Assembly (NCBI GenBank): GCA_964596345.1
Contig: CAZQSZ010000002.1
Location: forward strand, 558,001-622,000
Length of the DNA stretch: 64,000 nucleotides
Source of the DNA: CADEDV01 sp964596345
GTDB lineage: Bacteria > Bacteroidota > Bacteroidia > Chitinophagales > Chitinophagaceae
Reading direction: 5' to 3'
Each line of letters opens with the position of its first letter. Within the stretch, counting starts at the first letter, position 1. The notes beneath the pieces were generated by a model. That model did not search any database and was not told the DNA's origin. It saw only the letters and a program-made list of their open reading frames with translations. Both the position numbers and the translations under genes were made by a program. Below are positions 16,924-26,653 of this stretch, one piece after another.

Positions 16924-18201
16924 TTAGCCAGCCATTACTAGGTAATAATTCTTCTTGCCTTTCTGCACAAGGATATATTTACCATGCAGGAGAAGAGAAC
17001 TGTCAAGTATCATTTGCACATTCTCTACTTTCTTCCGGTTGATGCTGACACCACCACCTTGCACTGTTTTCCGGGCTTCTCCTTTACTCGGGAAAATATT
17101 TGTTTCCGCTAAAAAAGAAACGATATCAATACCTGCTGCAATTTTGTCGCTGGCAAAATCAGATTTCACCACACCTTCCATTCCTTCGAGATCTTCTATG
17201 CTTAATGATTCAGCAGGGGCTGTTTGGTTGGTAAATAATTTTTGGGTTGTTTCTACTGCTTTTATTAATTCCTCTTTTCCATGTACAAAAGCAGTAATTT
17301 CTTCAGCCAGGCGTTTTTGTAAGATCCGCTGACCGGGATCTTTGTAATGTTCACGTAAGATCGTTTCTATTTCTGCTTTGGACAAGAACGTAAATATTTT
17401 GATCCATTTTTCTGCATCTGTATCACTGGCGTTGAGCCAAAACTGGTAAAACTGGTAGGGGGTTGTTCTTACCGGATCAAGCCAGATATTGCCACCTTCG
17501 GTTTTACCAAATTTGCCACCATCTGCCTTTGTGATCAGGGGATTGGTAAATACAAATGCTTCGCCGCTCACTTTCCTGCGGATCAATTCGGTGCCGGTGG
17601 TCATGTTGCCCCATTGGTCACTACCGCCCATTTGCAGTTTACAATTCTTGTGCTGGTAGAGCCAATAAAAGTCATAGCCCTGCATCATCTGGTAGGCAAA
17701 TTCGGTATAGCTGATTCCCGTTTCTCCTTCGATCCGTTTCTTCACACTATCCTTAGCCATCATATAGTTGACCGTGATGTGCTTCCCTGCATCTCTCAAA
17801 AAATCGATGAACGAGATATTTTTGAACCAATCATAATTATTGGCCATTTCAGCAGCATTGGGCTTAGAGGGGTCAAAATCGAGGAATTTTTCTAACTGCG
17901 CTTTTACCCCTGCGACGTTTTTCTGCAGCACTTCTTCACTTAACAGGTTTCGTTCTTCACTTTTGCCACTGGGATCTCCAACCATTCCTGTGGCGCCACC
18001 TACCAGTGCAATGGGTTTATGACCAGCCTTTTGAAAATGAACGAGCAGTAAAATGGGTACCAGGCTGCCAATATGAAGGCTGTCAGCCGTGGGGTCAAAG
18101 CCGATATAGCCGGTGGTCATTTCCTTTTTCAATTGGTCTTCGGTGCCGGGCATAATATCCTGGATCATCCCCCTCCATCGTAATTCTTCGATCATGTTCA
18201 T
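16924..18201 (-). CDS. tyrS: tyrosyl-tRNA synthetase
   Basis: Charges tRNA-Tyr with tyrosine. The frame is open from 18291, but the family N-terminus is MNMIEELRWRGMIQDIMPG, giving a start at 18201 (425 aa), and a TACTTTTG -7 element lies within the upstream extension, so the longer start is rejected. Class I signature: YIGFDPTADSLHIGSL (HIGH-like) near residue 40 and KFGKTEGGNIW (KMSKS-like KFGKT). The C-terminus is an S4-type RNA-binding domain (about 360-425), as in bacterial TyrRS. Its transcript reads toward the fibre remnant. Confidence 0.96.
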   Translation of the reverse strand: MNMIEELRWRGMIQDIMPGTEDQLKKEMTTGYIGFDPTADSLHIGSLVPILLLVHFQKAGHKPIALVGGATGMVGDPSGKSEERNLLSEEVLQKNVAGVKAQLEKFLDFDPSKPNAAEMANNYDWFKNISFIDFLRDAGKHITVNYMMAKDSVKKRIEGETGISYTEFAYQMMQGYDFYWLYQHKNCKLQMGGSDQWGNMTTGTELIRRKVSGEAFVFTNPLITKADGGKFGKTEGGNIWLDPVRTTPYQFYQFWLNASDTDAEKWIKIFTFLSKAEIETILREHYKDPGQRILQKRLAEEITAFVHGKEELIKAVETTQKLFTNQTAPAESLSIEDLEGMEGVVKSDFASDKIAAGIDIVSFLAETNIFPSKGEARKTVQGGGVSINRKKVENVQMILDSSLLLHGKYILVQKGKKNYYLVMAG

Positions 18202-18222
18202 AAAGTCGTTTAAGATTTGCGG

Positions 18223-18230
18223 CAAAAGTA
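18223..18230 (-). promoter_or_regulatory. -7 element of tyrS
   Basis: Read on the minus strand, TACTTTTG fits TAnnTTTG and lies 21 bases before the chosen tyrS start. No good -33 element is seen at the 19-base spacing. Confidence 0.4.
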
Positions 18231-18405
18231 AGACAGAATGAGTTTGTGACAGTACCGGGCAATATTTTGCTAAACTATTCGTTTTCAGCAATTAGCCTTT
18301 TTACCTCTCCACCCTATGTTTTTCGGAGGTTAAAGTCTAATTTTACATGTTGTCCGTATCTATGAAAAAACAGTCTTTTTCAATTGCTTATTTGAAAATT
18401 CAATA

Positions 18406-19521
18406 ATGAAAACGAACCGCTTATACCTGACCCTGTTCCTGTCTGTTTTTTTCCTGTCTGCATCTGCGCAATTCAGAAAATATTCCAACGAGTTCCTGAA
18501 TATAGGAGCCGGCGCAAGAGGTCTTGCCATGGGTAGTGCACAAGTTGCCTCTGTAACCGACGGAACTGCCGGTTACTGGAATCCTGCCGGCTTGGTGAAT
18601 ATTAAAGATCACCCCCAGGTGAATATCATGCATGCCGAATATTTCGCCGGCATTGGCAAATATGATTTTGCCAGTATTGCTTTCCCGGCAGCTAATAACA
18701 AAAGAACATTTGCTGTCACCGGTCTGCGCTTCGCTGTAGACGATATCATGAATACATTATTCCTTGTAGAACCTGATGGTTCGCTGAATTACAACAATAT
18801 CCAGGCTTTTTCCTCGGCAGACTATGCTTTCATCTTTTCGTATGCGCAAAAATTGAAAGAGACAAAGAATAAGAATATCAATTTTGGGGTGAATGCAAAA
18901 GTGATCCATCGTAATGTAGGCAAATTTGCAAAAGCATGGGGCTTTGGTTTAGATGCCGGTTTGCAGATACAAAGCAAGCAATGGCGATTCGGTATTTCCG
19001 GCCGGGATATCAGTACCACGTTCAATGCCTGGTCATTTACTTTCACCGAACGGGAAAAAGAAGTTCTTTACCTGACGAACAATGAGATACCTGTTAAGTC
19101 AACGGAATCTACTGCGCCACGCCTTGTGCTGGGGGTGGCCCGCGACTTTAAGATCAATAAGAAAACAACTTTACTGGCAGAATTGAATGCCGATGTGACT
19201 TTTGATGGCCAGCGTAATACTATTCTCAGCTCTGATCCGGTGAGTGTGGATCCAAAATTGGGTCTTGAATGTAATTTTAATAACGTATTCTACCTGCGGG
19301 CTGGTATCAATAATTTTCAAAAAGCACTGGCTGACGGTGATACACTTAACCAGAAAAAAGTATGGATATATCAGCCCAGTGCAGGTGCAGGGTTTAAGAT
19401 ATCAAATGTGACCATTGACTATGCCTTTACGAACCTGGCCAATCAATCCAATCCTTTATTCACCCATGTGTTTTCGCTTCGTTTAGACATGGTGGGGGAT
19501 AAAAACAAAACTAAAAAGTGA
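18406..19521 (+). CDS. PorV-family outer-membrane protein (PorV2-like)
   Basis: 371 aa with signal peptide MKTNRLYLTLFLSVFFLSASAQ. The mature start contains FLNIGAGARGLAMGSAQVAS and GYWNPAGL, hallmarks of the PorV/PorQ branch of FadL-like barrels of the type IX secretion system. PorV binds T9SS cargo after export and hands it to the PorU sortase. It is directly followed, 22 bases on, by a PorU-like gene; a PorV/PorU pair in tandem is what is called PorV2/PorU2 in Bacteroidota annotation. The main PorV of the organism is presumably elsewhere. Confidence 0.85.
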   Translation: MKTNRLYLTLFLSVFFLSASAQFRKYSNEFLNIGAGARGLAMGSAQVASVTDGTAGYWNPAGLVNIKDHPQVNIMHAEYFAGIGKYDFASIAFPAANNKRTFAVTGLRFAVDDIMNTLFLVEPDGSLNYNNIQAFSSADYAFIFSYAQKLKETKNKNINFGVNAKVIHRNVGKFAKAWGFGLDAGLQIQSKQWRFGISGRDISTTFNAWSFTFTEREKEVLYLTNNEIPVKSTESTAPRLVLGVARDFKINKKTTLLAELNADVTFDGQRNTILSSDPVSVDPKLGLECNFNNVFYLRAGINNFQKALADGDTLNQKKVWIYQPSAGAGFKISNVTIDYAFTNLANQSNPLFTHVFSLRLDMVGDKNKTKK

Positions 19522-19543
19522 TCTGTACCGATAAATTAATTGT

Positions 19544-22500
19544 ATGAAACGAATTTTACTTTTATTATTCATTCTTACTGGTTTTGCTGCCCATTCGCAG
19601 GTTTATAACAACGAATGGATCGATTACAGCAAAACGTACTATAAATTCAAAGTGGCTGTAAATGGTGTTTACCGGATCAGCCAGCCCACACTTACTTCAA
19701 TCGGTCTTGGCAGCATAGCTGCACAGGATTTCCAGTTATGGAGAAATGGGAAAGAAGTGCCTCTTTATACCACTGTGCAAACAGGTGCTATGGGAGCTGC
19801 CGATTATATTGAATTCTGGGGCGAGATGAATGATGGTAAGCCTGATAATATCCTATACCGGGAAGCTGATTTCCAACTGAATGATAAATGGAATTTACAA
19901 ACAGATACAGCCGCATATTTCCTGACAGTAAATACAGGTGCTTCGAACCTCCGGTTTGTACCCACCGCTAACACAATTGTGGGAATCCCCACTCCCGAGC
20001 CCTTCTTTATACATGTGGCCGGTAAGTATTACAGGGACAGGTTAAATGCTGGTTATGCACAGGTCGTTGGCGAAAACGTTTATTCTTCTGCTTATGATAA
20101 AGGAGAAGGCTGGTCTTCGAGTGATATTGGTAAAAATGTTACCAGGACTGAAGTCTTATCCAATTTATATGTTTATACAGGGGCGGGTGCGCCAGGAGCA
20201 GAATTTAAAATTCATGCGAGTGGAAATAACGGGCTAAATCCAAGAACCTTCCGGGTAAAGATCAATGGAGATTCTGTACTGGGACAGGAAATGAATTTTT
20301 ATGATTATGCAAAAGTAACCAGGCCAGTTGCTTTATCAACAATAAGCAGTAGTACAGCTACGATCGAAATCACCAATATGGCCGTAGTGCCAGGCTCTGA
20401 CAGAATGGTGGTAGGTATGTTTGAATTAAAATACCCCCGTCAGTTCAATTTTGGGAATGCCCGGAGTTTCCCATTTAAACTGGCGGCCAATGGGGCCGGA
20501 AATTACCTGGAGATCAGCAATTTTAATTACGGTGCTGTTGCACCTGTTTTGTATGATATTACCAACGGGAGGAGATATGTAGCAGATATCAGTAATCCTG
20601 CTCTTTGCAAATTTTCGTTATTAGGGTCAGCTACAGAGAGAGAATTGGTATTGGTGAGCCAGGAAGCTGCAGCTATTACTGGTGTTACTTCATTGCAACA
20701 ACGGAATTTCGTCAATTATGAGCTGGCTGCTAATCAGGGAAATTACCTGATCATCACACATGCCTCACTTCTTAACGGATCCAATGGCAGCCATCCCGTT
20801 GATGATTATAAGAATTACCGGAGTTCTGCTGCAGGCGGCGCACATAATGTAAAAGTGTACATGATCGAAGAACTGGTAGACCAATTCGGCCTGGGAATAA
20901 AATTCAGCCCCTTGTCTATCCGGAACTTTGTTCGTTGGGCACGAATAAAATATGCTGCACCAGTCAAGGATGTTCTGCTGGTTGGTAAAGGCGTCAACTA
21001 CGCCCAGTTCAGGACTTATGAGAATCATGCAGACATCAATAAACTGGCATTCATACCTACTTTTGGTCACCCTGCATCTGATAATTTATTGACGGCAGAG
21101 CCGGGCCTCGACGAGATACCCCGTGTTCCTATAGGCCGTATTGCCGTAATTAATGGAGATGAACTGACAACCTATCTTAATAAAGTAGTTGAATATGAAC
21201 AGGCACAGGTATTTCAATCGCCACTGATACAGGACAAGGCCTGGATGAAAAATGTGGCCCATGTGGTGGGAGCCAGTGATGAAGGTCTTACGGCAGCTTT
21301 AGAGGCAAGTATGGCCAGGTTTAAAGATATCATTGTTGATACTTTTTACGGGGCTAACGTACAAACTTTTACAAAAAGCTCAGCTGAAACAGTTGAGCAA
21401 ACAAGTAACACCCGCATAAAGAACCTTTTTGAAGAAGGGTTAGGCCTGGTTACTTATTTTGGTCACTCCTCTGCCACTACCCTGGAGTTTAACCTGGATA
21501 ATCCGCAGAACTATAATAACCCCGGCAAGTATCCGCTGTTTATATTACTGGGTTGTAATGCAGGTAATTTTTTTAATTTTAATCCGCTTCGGTTACAAAC
21601 TAAAGAAACAATCTCTGAAAAATATGTGTTGGCACAAAACAGGGGAAGTATTGCCACTATTGCCAGTACCCACCTTGGTATTGTCCATTACCTGGATATT
21701 TATAATACAAAAAATTATACAGCCTTTAGTGTAAATAAGTATGGGGCAACATTGGGTGAGGCGATGATCGAAGCGATCACCCAGGTGTATAACCTGACAA
21801 CGCAAAACGATTATTATGCACGTTTCCATTGCGAACAGTCGACATTGCATGGCGACCCGGCCCTGAAACTTAATGCCACCCCCAAGCCGGATTATGTTAT
21901 AGAAGATCAGCTGGTCAAGATCAATCCCTCCTTTATTTCGGTAGCGGAAACGAATTTTAAAGTAGATGCAAAGCTGATGAATATTGGTAAGGCACTTAGC
22001 GGAAATATTGTTGTGGAAGCAAAAAGAACATACCCTGATAATACTGTTGAAGTCATCCGGAGGGACACTATCCCGGGTATCAGGTACCTTGATTCTGTTT
22101 CTTATACCCTGCCAATTGTGGCCACAAGGGATAAAGGACTCAATAAAATTACGATCTCAATTGACGCAGACAATGTGGTAGATGAGTTGTATGAAACAAA
22201 TAATAACATTACGAAAGAGTTTTTCATTTTTGAGAACGAAGCCAGGCCAATATCCCCTTATAACTATGCTATTGTAAACCGGCAGGATATTAAACTGCAT
22301 GTATCTACTGCTAATCCTTTCAATGCCGTACAGGAATATAAAATGGAGATAGATACAACAACTTTGTTCAACTCTCCGCTTAAGGTGACCCGGACTGTTA
22401 ATTCAGCCGGCGGCCTTATTTCTTTCGAGCCAGGTCTGACATTTACCGACAGCACTGTTTATTACTGGAGAGTATCTCCGACACCCGCTACAGGAGAACG

Positions 22501-24676
22501 GATATGGAATAACGCATCATTTATTTATTTACCGGGCAGCGATGCCGGGTTTAACCAGTCACATTTTTACCAGCATACCAGATCCGAGCTGACCAAGATG
22601 TCATTGGATACTGCATCGGGATTATGGAAGTTCAATGAGTCTATGAATAATATCTTCCTGCGGATGGGTACTTATTTTACCAGCGGATCAACACAGGAAG
22701 GATCTTTAACCACCTCCTTTAACGGAGAGCCATTAGTAAGGCTTACCAACTGGTTTTCATCATTGGTCTTTAGTGTGGTTCACCCGGTTACATTCCATCC
22801 GCTGAGAAACCAGGTACTGGTACCACATACTTATATAGGCGAGCCAGCCACGCCTGCTTCATTGGGTCAGGGTTTATATGGTAGCACATCACCAAGGTAC
22901 ATTGCTGAGCGTCCATACAGTTTTGAGTTCAGGTATACTGATACCGCCAGCCGGAGAAAGATCATGAATTTCATGCGGGATAGCATACCCGACGGGTATT
23001 ATGTGGTGGTTAAAAACTTTACCTTAAACCCTGGTGATTATCCGACATTCCCGGTAGCATATGCAGCAGATTGGGCAGCAGATGAAGCTTTATATGGGGC
23101 AGGGCAATCCCTGTATCATTATTTAAGAAATGCCGGTTTTGCAGGAATCGACTCTTTCTACCGTGCGAGGCCTTTTGGACTGGTGTACCGGAAAAATGAT
23201 CCTTCCTTTATCCCTAAATGGACGGTTGGAGATGGAGTCTATGATAACCCAACGTTATCGGTCGATTGTCCTTCACCAGATACATTGGGGTACATCTACT
23301 CCCCGGTTTTTGGCCGTGCCAAAGAGTGGAAACAATTATTCTGGCGAGGCTCTGTAGCTCCCGATGCAACGCCGGGCGATGCTCCCTCTATTGATGTGGT
23401 AGGTGTGCGGGCAAACGGAACGGAAAATACAGTGATAAACGCCTTACAGCTGAGCCAGCAGGATTATGATATTTCAACTATTGATGCGGCGGAATATCCA
23501 TACCTGCGTTTACGTATGCGTAATGTAGACTCTATACACTATACGCCTTACCAATTAAGATACTGGAGGCTGACCTATGTCCCGGTCCCGGAAGGAGCTG
23601 TGGCCCCGAATATTTTCTTTACCACAAAAGATACGGTGGATATCGGCGAGCCATTCGATTATAAAGTAGCGTTCAAAAATGTAAGTGATGCTGATTTCGA
23701 CAGCGTTAAAATAAAAATGGTAATCACCGACAGGAATAATATTGCCAACATAATTCCTGTGCCAAGGAGAAAGCCATTACTCACGGTTAGCCCGAATGAT
23801 ACATTGCATGTTGGAGCCACCATCCAGACACAAAGCCTCCCGGGTAACAATACACTGTATGTCGAAGTAAATCCTGACGATGACCAACCAGAGCAGCATC
23901 ATTTTAACAACTTTACATTCCGTAATTTCTATGTACGGCCCGATAGCCTTAATCCATTACTGGATGTAACCTTTGATGGGGTACATATCTTAAACCGGGA
24001 TATTGTATCCTCGAAGCCGGATATTATCGTAAAGCTAAAGGATGAAGCCAAGTGGATGATCCTGGATGATAACAGCCTGGCAAAAATATCTGTACGCTTC
24101 CCGGATGGCAGCATAAGGCAGTTCCAGTTTAACAGCGACACCCTGCAGTTTACACCCGCAGGCCAGGCACCGAACACGGATAACACGGCCACGATCAATT
24201 TTAAACCTCACTTCCTCGCAGATGGAGACTATGAACTGATCGTTTCCGGGAAAGACAGGAGTGATAACACGGCTGGAAATATTGAATACAGGGTGGCATT
24301 CCAGGTGATCAATAAACCAATGATCTCGAATATGCTCAATTACCCGAATCCGTTTACCACTTCTACGGCCTTTGTCTTTACGATCACCGGCAGCGAAGTA
24401 CCGCAGAATATCCGGATACAGGTAATGACAATCACCGGTAAGATCGTCAGGGAGATAACAAAGGACGAACTGGGACCCTTACATATTGGAAGGAACATTA
24501 CTGAATTCAAATGGGATGGAACTGACGAATATGGCCAGAAACTGGCAAATGGTATTTATCTCTACCGGGTGATCACCAACCTGAATGGAAAATCACTTGA
24601 TAAGTACAAAGCCGAAGGCGACAATACCGACAAGTATTTTAATAAAGGATACGGGAAAATGTACCTGATGCGCTAA
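19544..24676 (+). CDS. gingipain-fold C25 peptidase, type IX sortase-like (PorU2-like)
   Basis: 1710 aa with signal peptide. The central C25 (gingipain) domain spans roughly residues 400-790; the catalytic pair is visible as H641 in TYFGHSSATTL and C671 in LLGCNAGNF. PorU uses this dyad to cut the C-terminal signal of T9SS cargo and attach it to surface LPS. Long beta-rich regions follow, including a CARDB-like segment (about 795-900) and a C-terminal FlgD-like Ig domain (NYPNPFTTST, WDGTDEYGQKLANGIYLYRV). It is longer than classical PorU (about 1100-1300 aa). Immediately downstream of the PorV-like gene and ended by a terminator. A role as a secreted protease rather than sortase cannot be excluded. 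Confidence 0.85.
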   Translation: MKRILLLLFILTGFAAHSQVYNNEWIDYSKTYYKFKVAVNGVYRISQPTLTSIGLGSIAAQDFQLWRNGKEVPLYTTVQTGAMGAADYIEFWGEMNDGKPDNILYREADFQLNDKWNLQTDTAAYFLTVNTGASNLRFVPTANTIVGIPTPEPFFIHVAGKYYRDRLNAGYAQVVGENVYSSAYDKGEGWSSSDIGKNVTRTEVLSNLYVYTGAGAPGAEFKIHASGNNGLNPRTFRVKINGDSVLGQEMNFYDYAKVTRPVALSTISSSTATIEITNMAVVPGSDRMVVGMFELKYPRQFNFGNARSFPFKLAANGAGNYLEISNFNYGAVAPVLYDITNGRRYVADISNPALCKFSLLGSATERELVLVSQEAAAITGVTSLQQRNFVNYELAANQGNYLIITHASLLNGSNGSHPVDDYKNYRSSAAGGAHNVKVYMIEELVDQFGLGIKFSPLSIRNFVRWARIKYAAPVKDVLLVGKGVNYAQFRTYENHADINKLAFIPTFGHPASDNLLTAEPGLDEIPRVPIGRIAVINGDELTTYLNKVVEYEQAQVFQSPLIQDKAWMKNVAHVVGASDEGLTAALEASMARFKDIIVDTFYGANVQTFTKSSAETVEQTSNTRIKNLFEEGLGLVTYFGHSSATTLEFNLDNPQNYNNPGKYPLFILLGCNAGNFFNFNPLRLQTKETISEKYVLAQNRGSIATIASTHLGIVHYLDIYNTKNYTAFSVNKYGATLGEAMIEAITQVYNLTTQNDYYARFHCEQSTLHGDPALKLNATPKPDYVIEDQLVKINPSFISVAETNFKVDAKLMNIGKALSGNIVVEAKRTYPDNTVEVIRRDTIPGIRYLDSVSYTLPIVATRDKGLNKITISIDADNVVDELYETNNNITKEFFIFENEARPISPYNYAIVNRQDIKLHVSTANPFNAVQEYKMEIDTTTLFNSPLKVTRTVNSAGGLISFEPGLTFTDSTVYYWRVSPTPATGERIWNNASFIYLPGSDAGFNQSHFYQHTRSELTKMSLDTASGLWKFNESMNNIFLRMGTYFTSGSTQEGSLTTSFNGEPLVRLTNWFSSLVFSVVHPVTFHPLRNQVLVPHTYIGEPATPASLGQGLYGSTSPRYIAERPYSFEFRYTDTASRRKIMNFMRDSIPDGYYVVVKNFTLNPGDYPTFPVAYAADWAADEALYGAGQSLYHYLRNAGFAGIDSFYRARPFGLVYRKNDPSFIPKWTVGDGVYDNPTLSVDCPSPDTLGYIYSPVFGRAKEWKQLFWRGSVAPDATPGDAPSIDVVGVRANGTENTVINALQLSQQDYDISTIDAAEYPYLRLRMRNVDSIHYTPYQLRYWRLTYVPVPEGAVAPNIFFTTKDTVDIGEPFDYKVAFKNVSDADFDSVKIKMVITDRNNIANIIPVPRRKPLLTVSPNDTLHVGATIQTQSLPGNNTLYVEVNPDDDQPEQHHFNNFTFRNFYVRPDSLNPLLDVTFDGVHILNRDIVSSKPDIIVKLKDEAKWMILDDNSLAKISVRFPDGSIRQFQFNSDTLQFTPAGQAPNTDNTATINFKPHFLADGDYELIVSGKDRSDNTAGNIEYRVAFQVINKPMISNMLNYPNPFTTSTAFVFTITGSEVPQNIRIQVMTITGKIVREITKDELGPLHIGRNITEFKWDGTDEYGQKLANGIYLYRVITNLNGKSLDKYKAEGDNTDKYFNKGYGKMYLMR

Positions 24677-24701
24677 AGAGGGATTATTTAATTCAAAATA
24701 A

Positions 24702-24726
24702 GGGCTGCCTTGTGCAGCCCTTTTCT
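24702..24726 (+). terminator. terminator of the porV2-porU2 unit
   Basis: GGGCTGC and GCAGCCC form a 7-bp GC-rich stem with a short loop, followed by TTTTCTTT, 25 bases after the porU2-like stop. Confidence 0.8.
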
Positions 24727-24757
24727 TTATTCGTAAACCAAAGCAGCCACGAAGTAC

Positions 24758-24765
24758 TATTTTTG
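24758..24765 (+). promoter_or_regulatory. -7 element of hscA
   Basis: TATTTTTG fits TAnnTTTG and is 16 bases before the ATG at 24781. This supports that start over the longer open frame from 24712, which overlaps the upstream terminator. Confidence 0.45.
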
Positions 24766-24780
24766 CTGTTCGTTCAAAAA

Positions 24781-26649
24781 ATGTCTATGGCAAAGATTGG
24801 AATCAATATAGCAACCGGGAGTTTACAGCAGCAGGAAATGATCGTGGGTATTGACCTGGGAACAACGAACAGCCTGGTGGCAATCATACACCCCGACAGC
24901 AGGAAGCCGGTCGTCCTGAAGGAGCATGATGGTAATGCACTGGTTCCTTCAGTCATTCATTTTGGGGAAGCCGGATTGCTCTCCGTTGGAGATGAGGCTA
25001 AAAAATACCTGGTTGCTGAACCGCATAATACGATATTCTCTGTTAAGAGGCTGATGGGGAAATCGTATAATGATGTAAGAGATTATTCTTCTTTTTTTAC
25101 CTATAAGGTAATTGATGATAACAGTGAAAGCCTGGTGAAAGTGCAGGTAGGAGATACGTTTTATTCGCCCATAGAATTATCGTCTTATATTCTTAAAGAA
25201 TTAAAAGCAAGAGCTGAGCATATCCTGAAAACACCCGTAACCAAAGCGGTAATTACCGTTCCTGCCTATTTCAATGATGCGCAACGACAGGCTACACGAG
25301 ATGCCGGTCGTTTAGCAGGCCTGGATGTTTTGCGGATAGTAAATGAACCAACGGCTGCGAGCCTTGCGTATGGTTTGGGGCTCAGAAACGATGAGACAAA
25401 GACAATTGCTGTATATGACCTGGGTGGTGGTACTTTTGATATTTCTGTAATGAGAATTACCGGTGGGATATTTGAAGTATTATCAACCAACGGGGATACA
25501 TACCTGGGGGGTGATGATTTTGACAGGGCTATTGCACAACACTGGTCTGCAAAACTGGGTCTGACAGAGGACGAACTGGCTACAAATAAAAATATAGCCC
25601 AGGAACTACGTTTGCTGGCTGAAGAAGCCAAAAAACAGCTTTCCTCCATTACTGAATTTAAAGGAAGTATTGCCGGGGAAGAACTGGTGCTGACCAGGGC
25701 CGAATTCGAAAAATTGGCAGCGCCTTTTGTTGGCAGAACTATACAGTGTTGTAAAAACGCCATGCAAGATGCACAGCTAAAAATAACTGATATAGATGAA
25801 GTGGTGATGGTGGGGGGCTCAACAAGAGTGCCATTGGTTAAAAGATCAGTAGCTGATTTTTTCGGCCGGGCATTACATGATTCATTAAACCCGGATGAAG
25901 TGGTGGCATTGGGTGCTGCTGTACAGGCAGATATTTTGGCCGGTAACAATAAGGATTTCTTATTGCTGGATATTACACCGCTTTCATTGGGTATAGAAAC
26001 GATGGGTGGGTTAATGGATGTATTGATACCCCGGAACTCTAAGATACCCTCAAAGGCAGGCAGGCAATATACCACGCAGAAAGATGGTCAGCCCGGCATG
26101 AGGATATCAGTTTACCAGGGAGAGAGGGACCTGGTAAAAGATAATCGGAAATTAGCCGAGTTTAATCTCACTGGAATTCCTGGAATGCCGGCAGGCTTGC
26201 CAAAGGTGGAAATAACTTTTCTTGTGAACGCTGATGGGATCCTTGTGGTTAAGGCCAAAGAACTCCGAAGCGGGGTAGAACAGACGATTGAAGTAAAACC
26301 TCAATATGGTTTGACGGATGAAGAAGTGGAGAAGATGCTGCTGGATTCCATTACACATGCAAAAGAAGATATACAGACAAGAGCATTAGTGGAAGCACAA
26401 ACAGAAGCCCGGCAAATTTTGGATACAACAAGACAGTTTGTCGAAAAGAATAAAAACTTTTTACAACCAGGAGAAATTGAAATCACAGAATTGGCAATGA
26501 TGGAGCTGGTACAAAAAATAACTTCATCCGATAAAGATGCTATTCAGGCGGCTATTGAAAAGCTGAATGAGATATCCAGGCCTTATGCAGAACGATTGAT
26601 GGACCATGCCATATCAACGGCTATGAAAGGCAAGAGTATTACCGAATAA
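24781..26649 (+). CDS. hscA: Hsp70-family chaperone, HscA-like
   Basis: 622 aa from ATG 24781 (MSMAKIGINI); a second ATG six bases later is also possible. The nucleotide-binding domain shows GIDLGTTNSLVAI near residue 22, YDLGGGTFDISV, and VVMVGGSTRVPLVK; the substrate-binding domain follows from about 400. The N-terminal extension before GIDLGTT, the length slightly below DnaK (~640) and the absence of an EEVD-like tail favour HscA, which helps transfer Fe-S clusters from the IscU scaffold, over DnaK. No hscB, iscU or fdx gene is nearby. An additional DnaK paralogue remains possible. Confidence 0.8.
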   Translation: MSMAKIGINIATGSLQQQEMIVGIDLGTTNSLVAIIHPDSRKPVVLKEHDGNALVPSVIHFGEAGLLSVGDEAKKYLVAEPHNTIFSVKRLMGKSYNDVRDYSSFFTYKVIDDNSESLVKVQVGDTFYSPIELSSYILKELKARAEHILKTPVTKAVITVPAYFNDAQRQATRDAGRLAGLDVLRIVNEPTAASLAYGLGLRNDETKTIAVYDLGGGTFDISVMRITGGIFEVLSTNGDTYLGGDDFDRAIAQHWSAKLGLTEDELATNKNIAQELRLLAEEAKKQLSSITEFKGSIAGEELVLTRAEFEKLAAPFVGRTIQCCKNAMQDAQLKITDIDEVVMVGGSTRVPLVKRSVADFFGRALHDSLNPDEVVALGAAVQADILAGNNKDFLLLDITPLSLGIETMGGLMDVLIPRNSKIPSKAGRQYTTQKDGQPGMRISVYQGERDLVKDNRKLAEFNLTGIPGMPAGLPKVEITFLVNADGILVVKAKELRSGVEQTIEVKPQYGLTDEEVEKMLLDSITHAKEDIQTRALVEAQTEARQILDTTRQFVEKNKNFLQPGEIEITELAMMELVQKITSSDKDAIQAAIEKLNEISRPYAERLMDHAISTAMKGKSITE

Positions 26650-26653
26650 AGAC

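Noticed and set aside
18202..18291. N-terminal extension of tyrS
   Set aside because: Adds 30 residues not seen in TyrRS, and contains the probable -7 promoter element of the gene.
25266..26075. 269-codon open frame on the minus strand inside hscA
   Set aside because: Antisense to a conserved Hsp70 gene; Ser/Pro-rich composition is that of a shadow frame, with no family resemblance.
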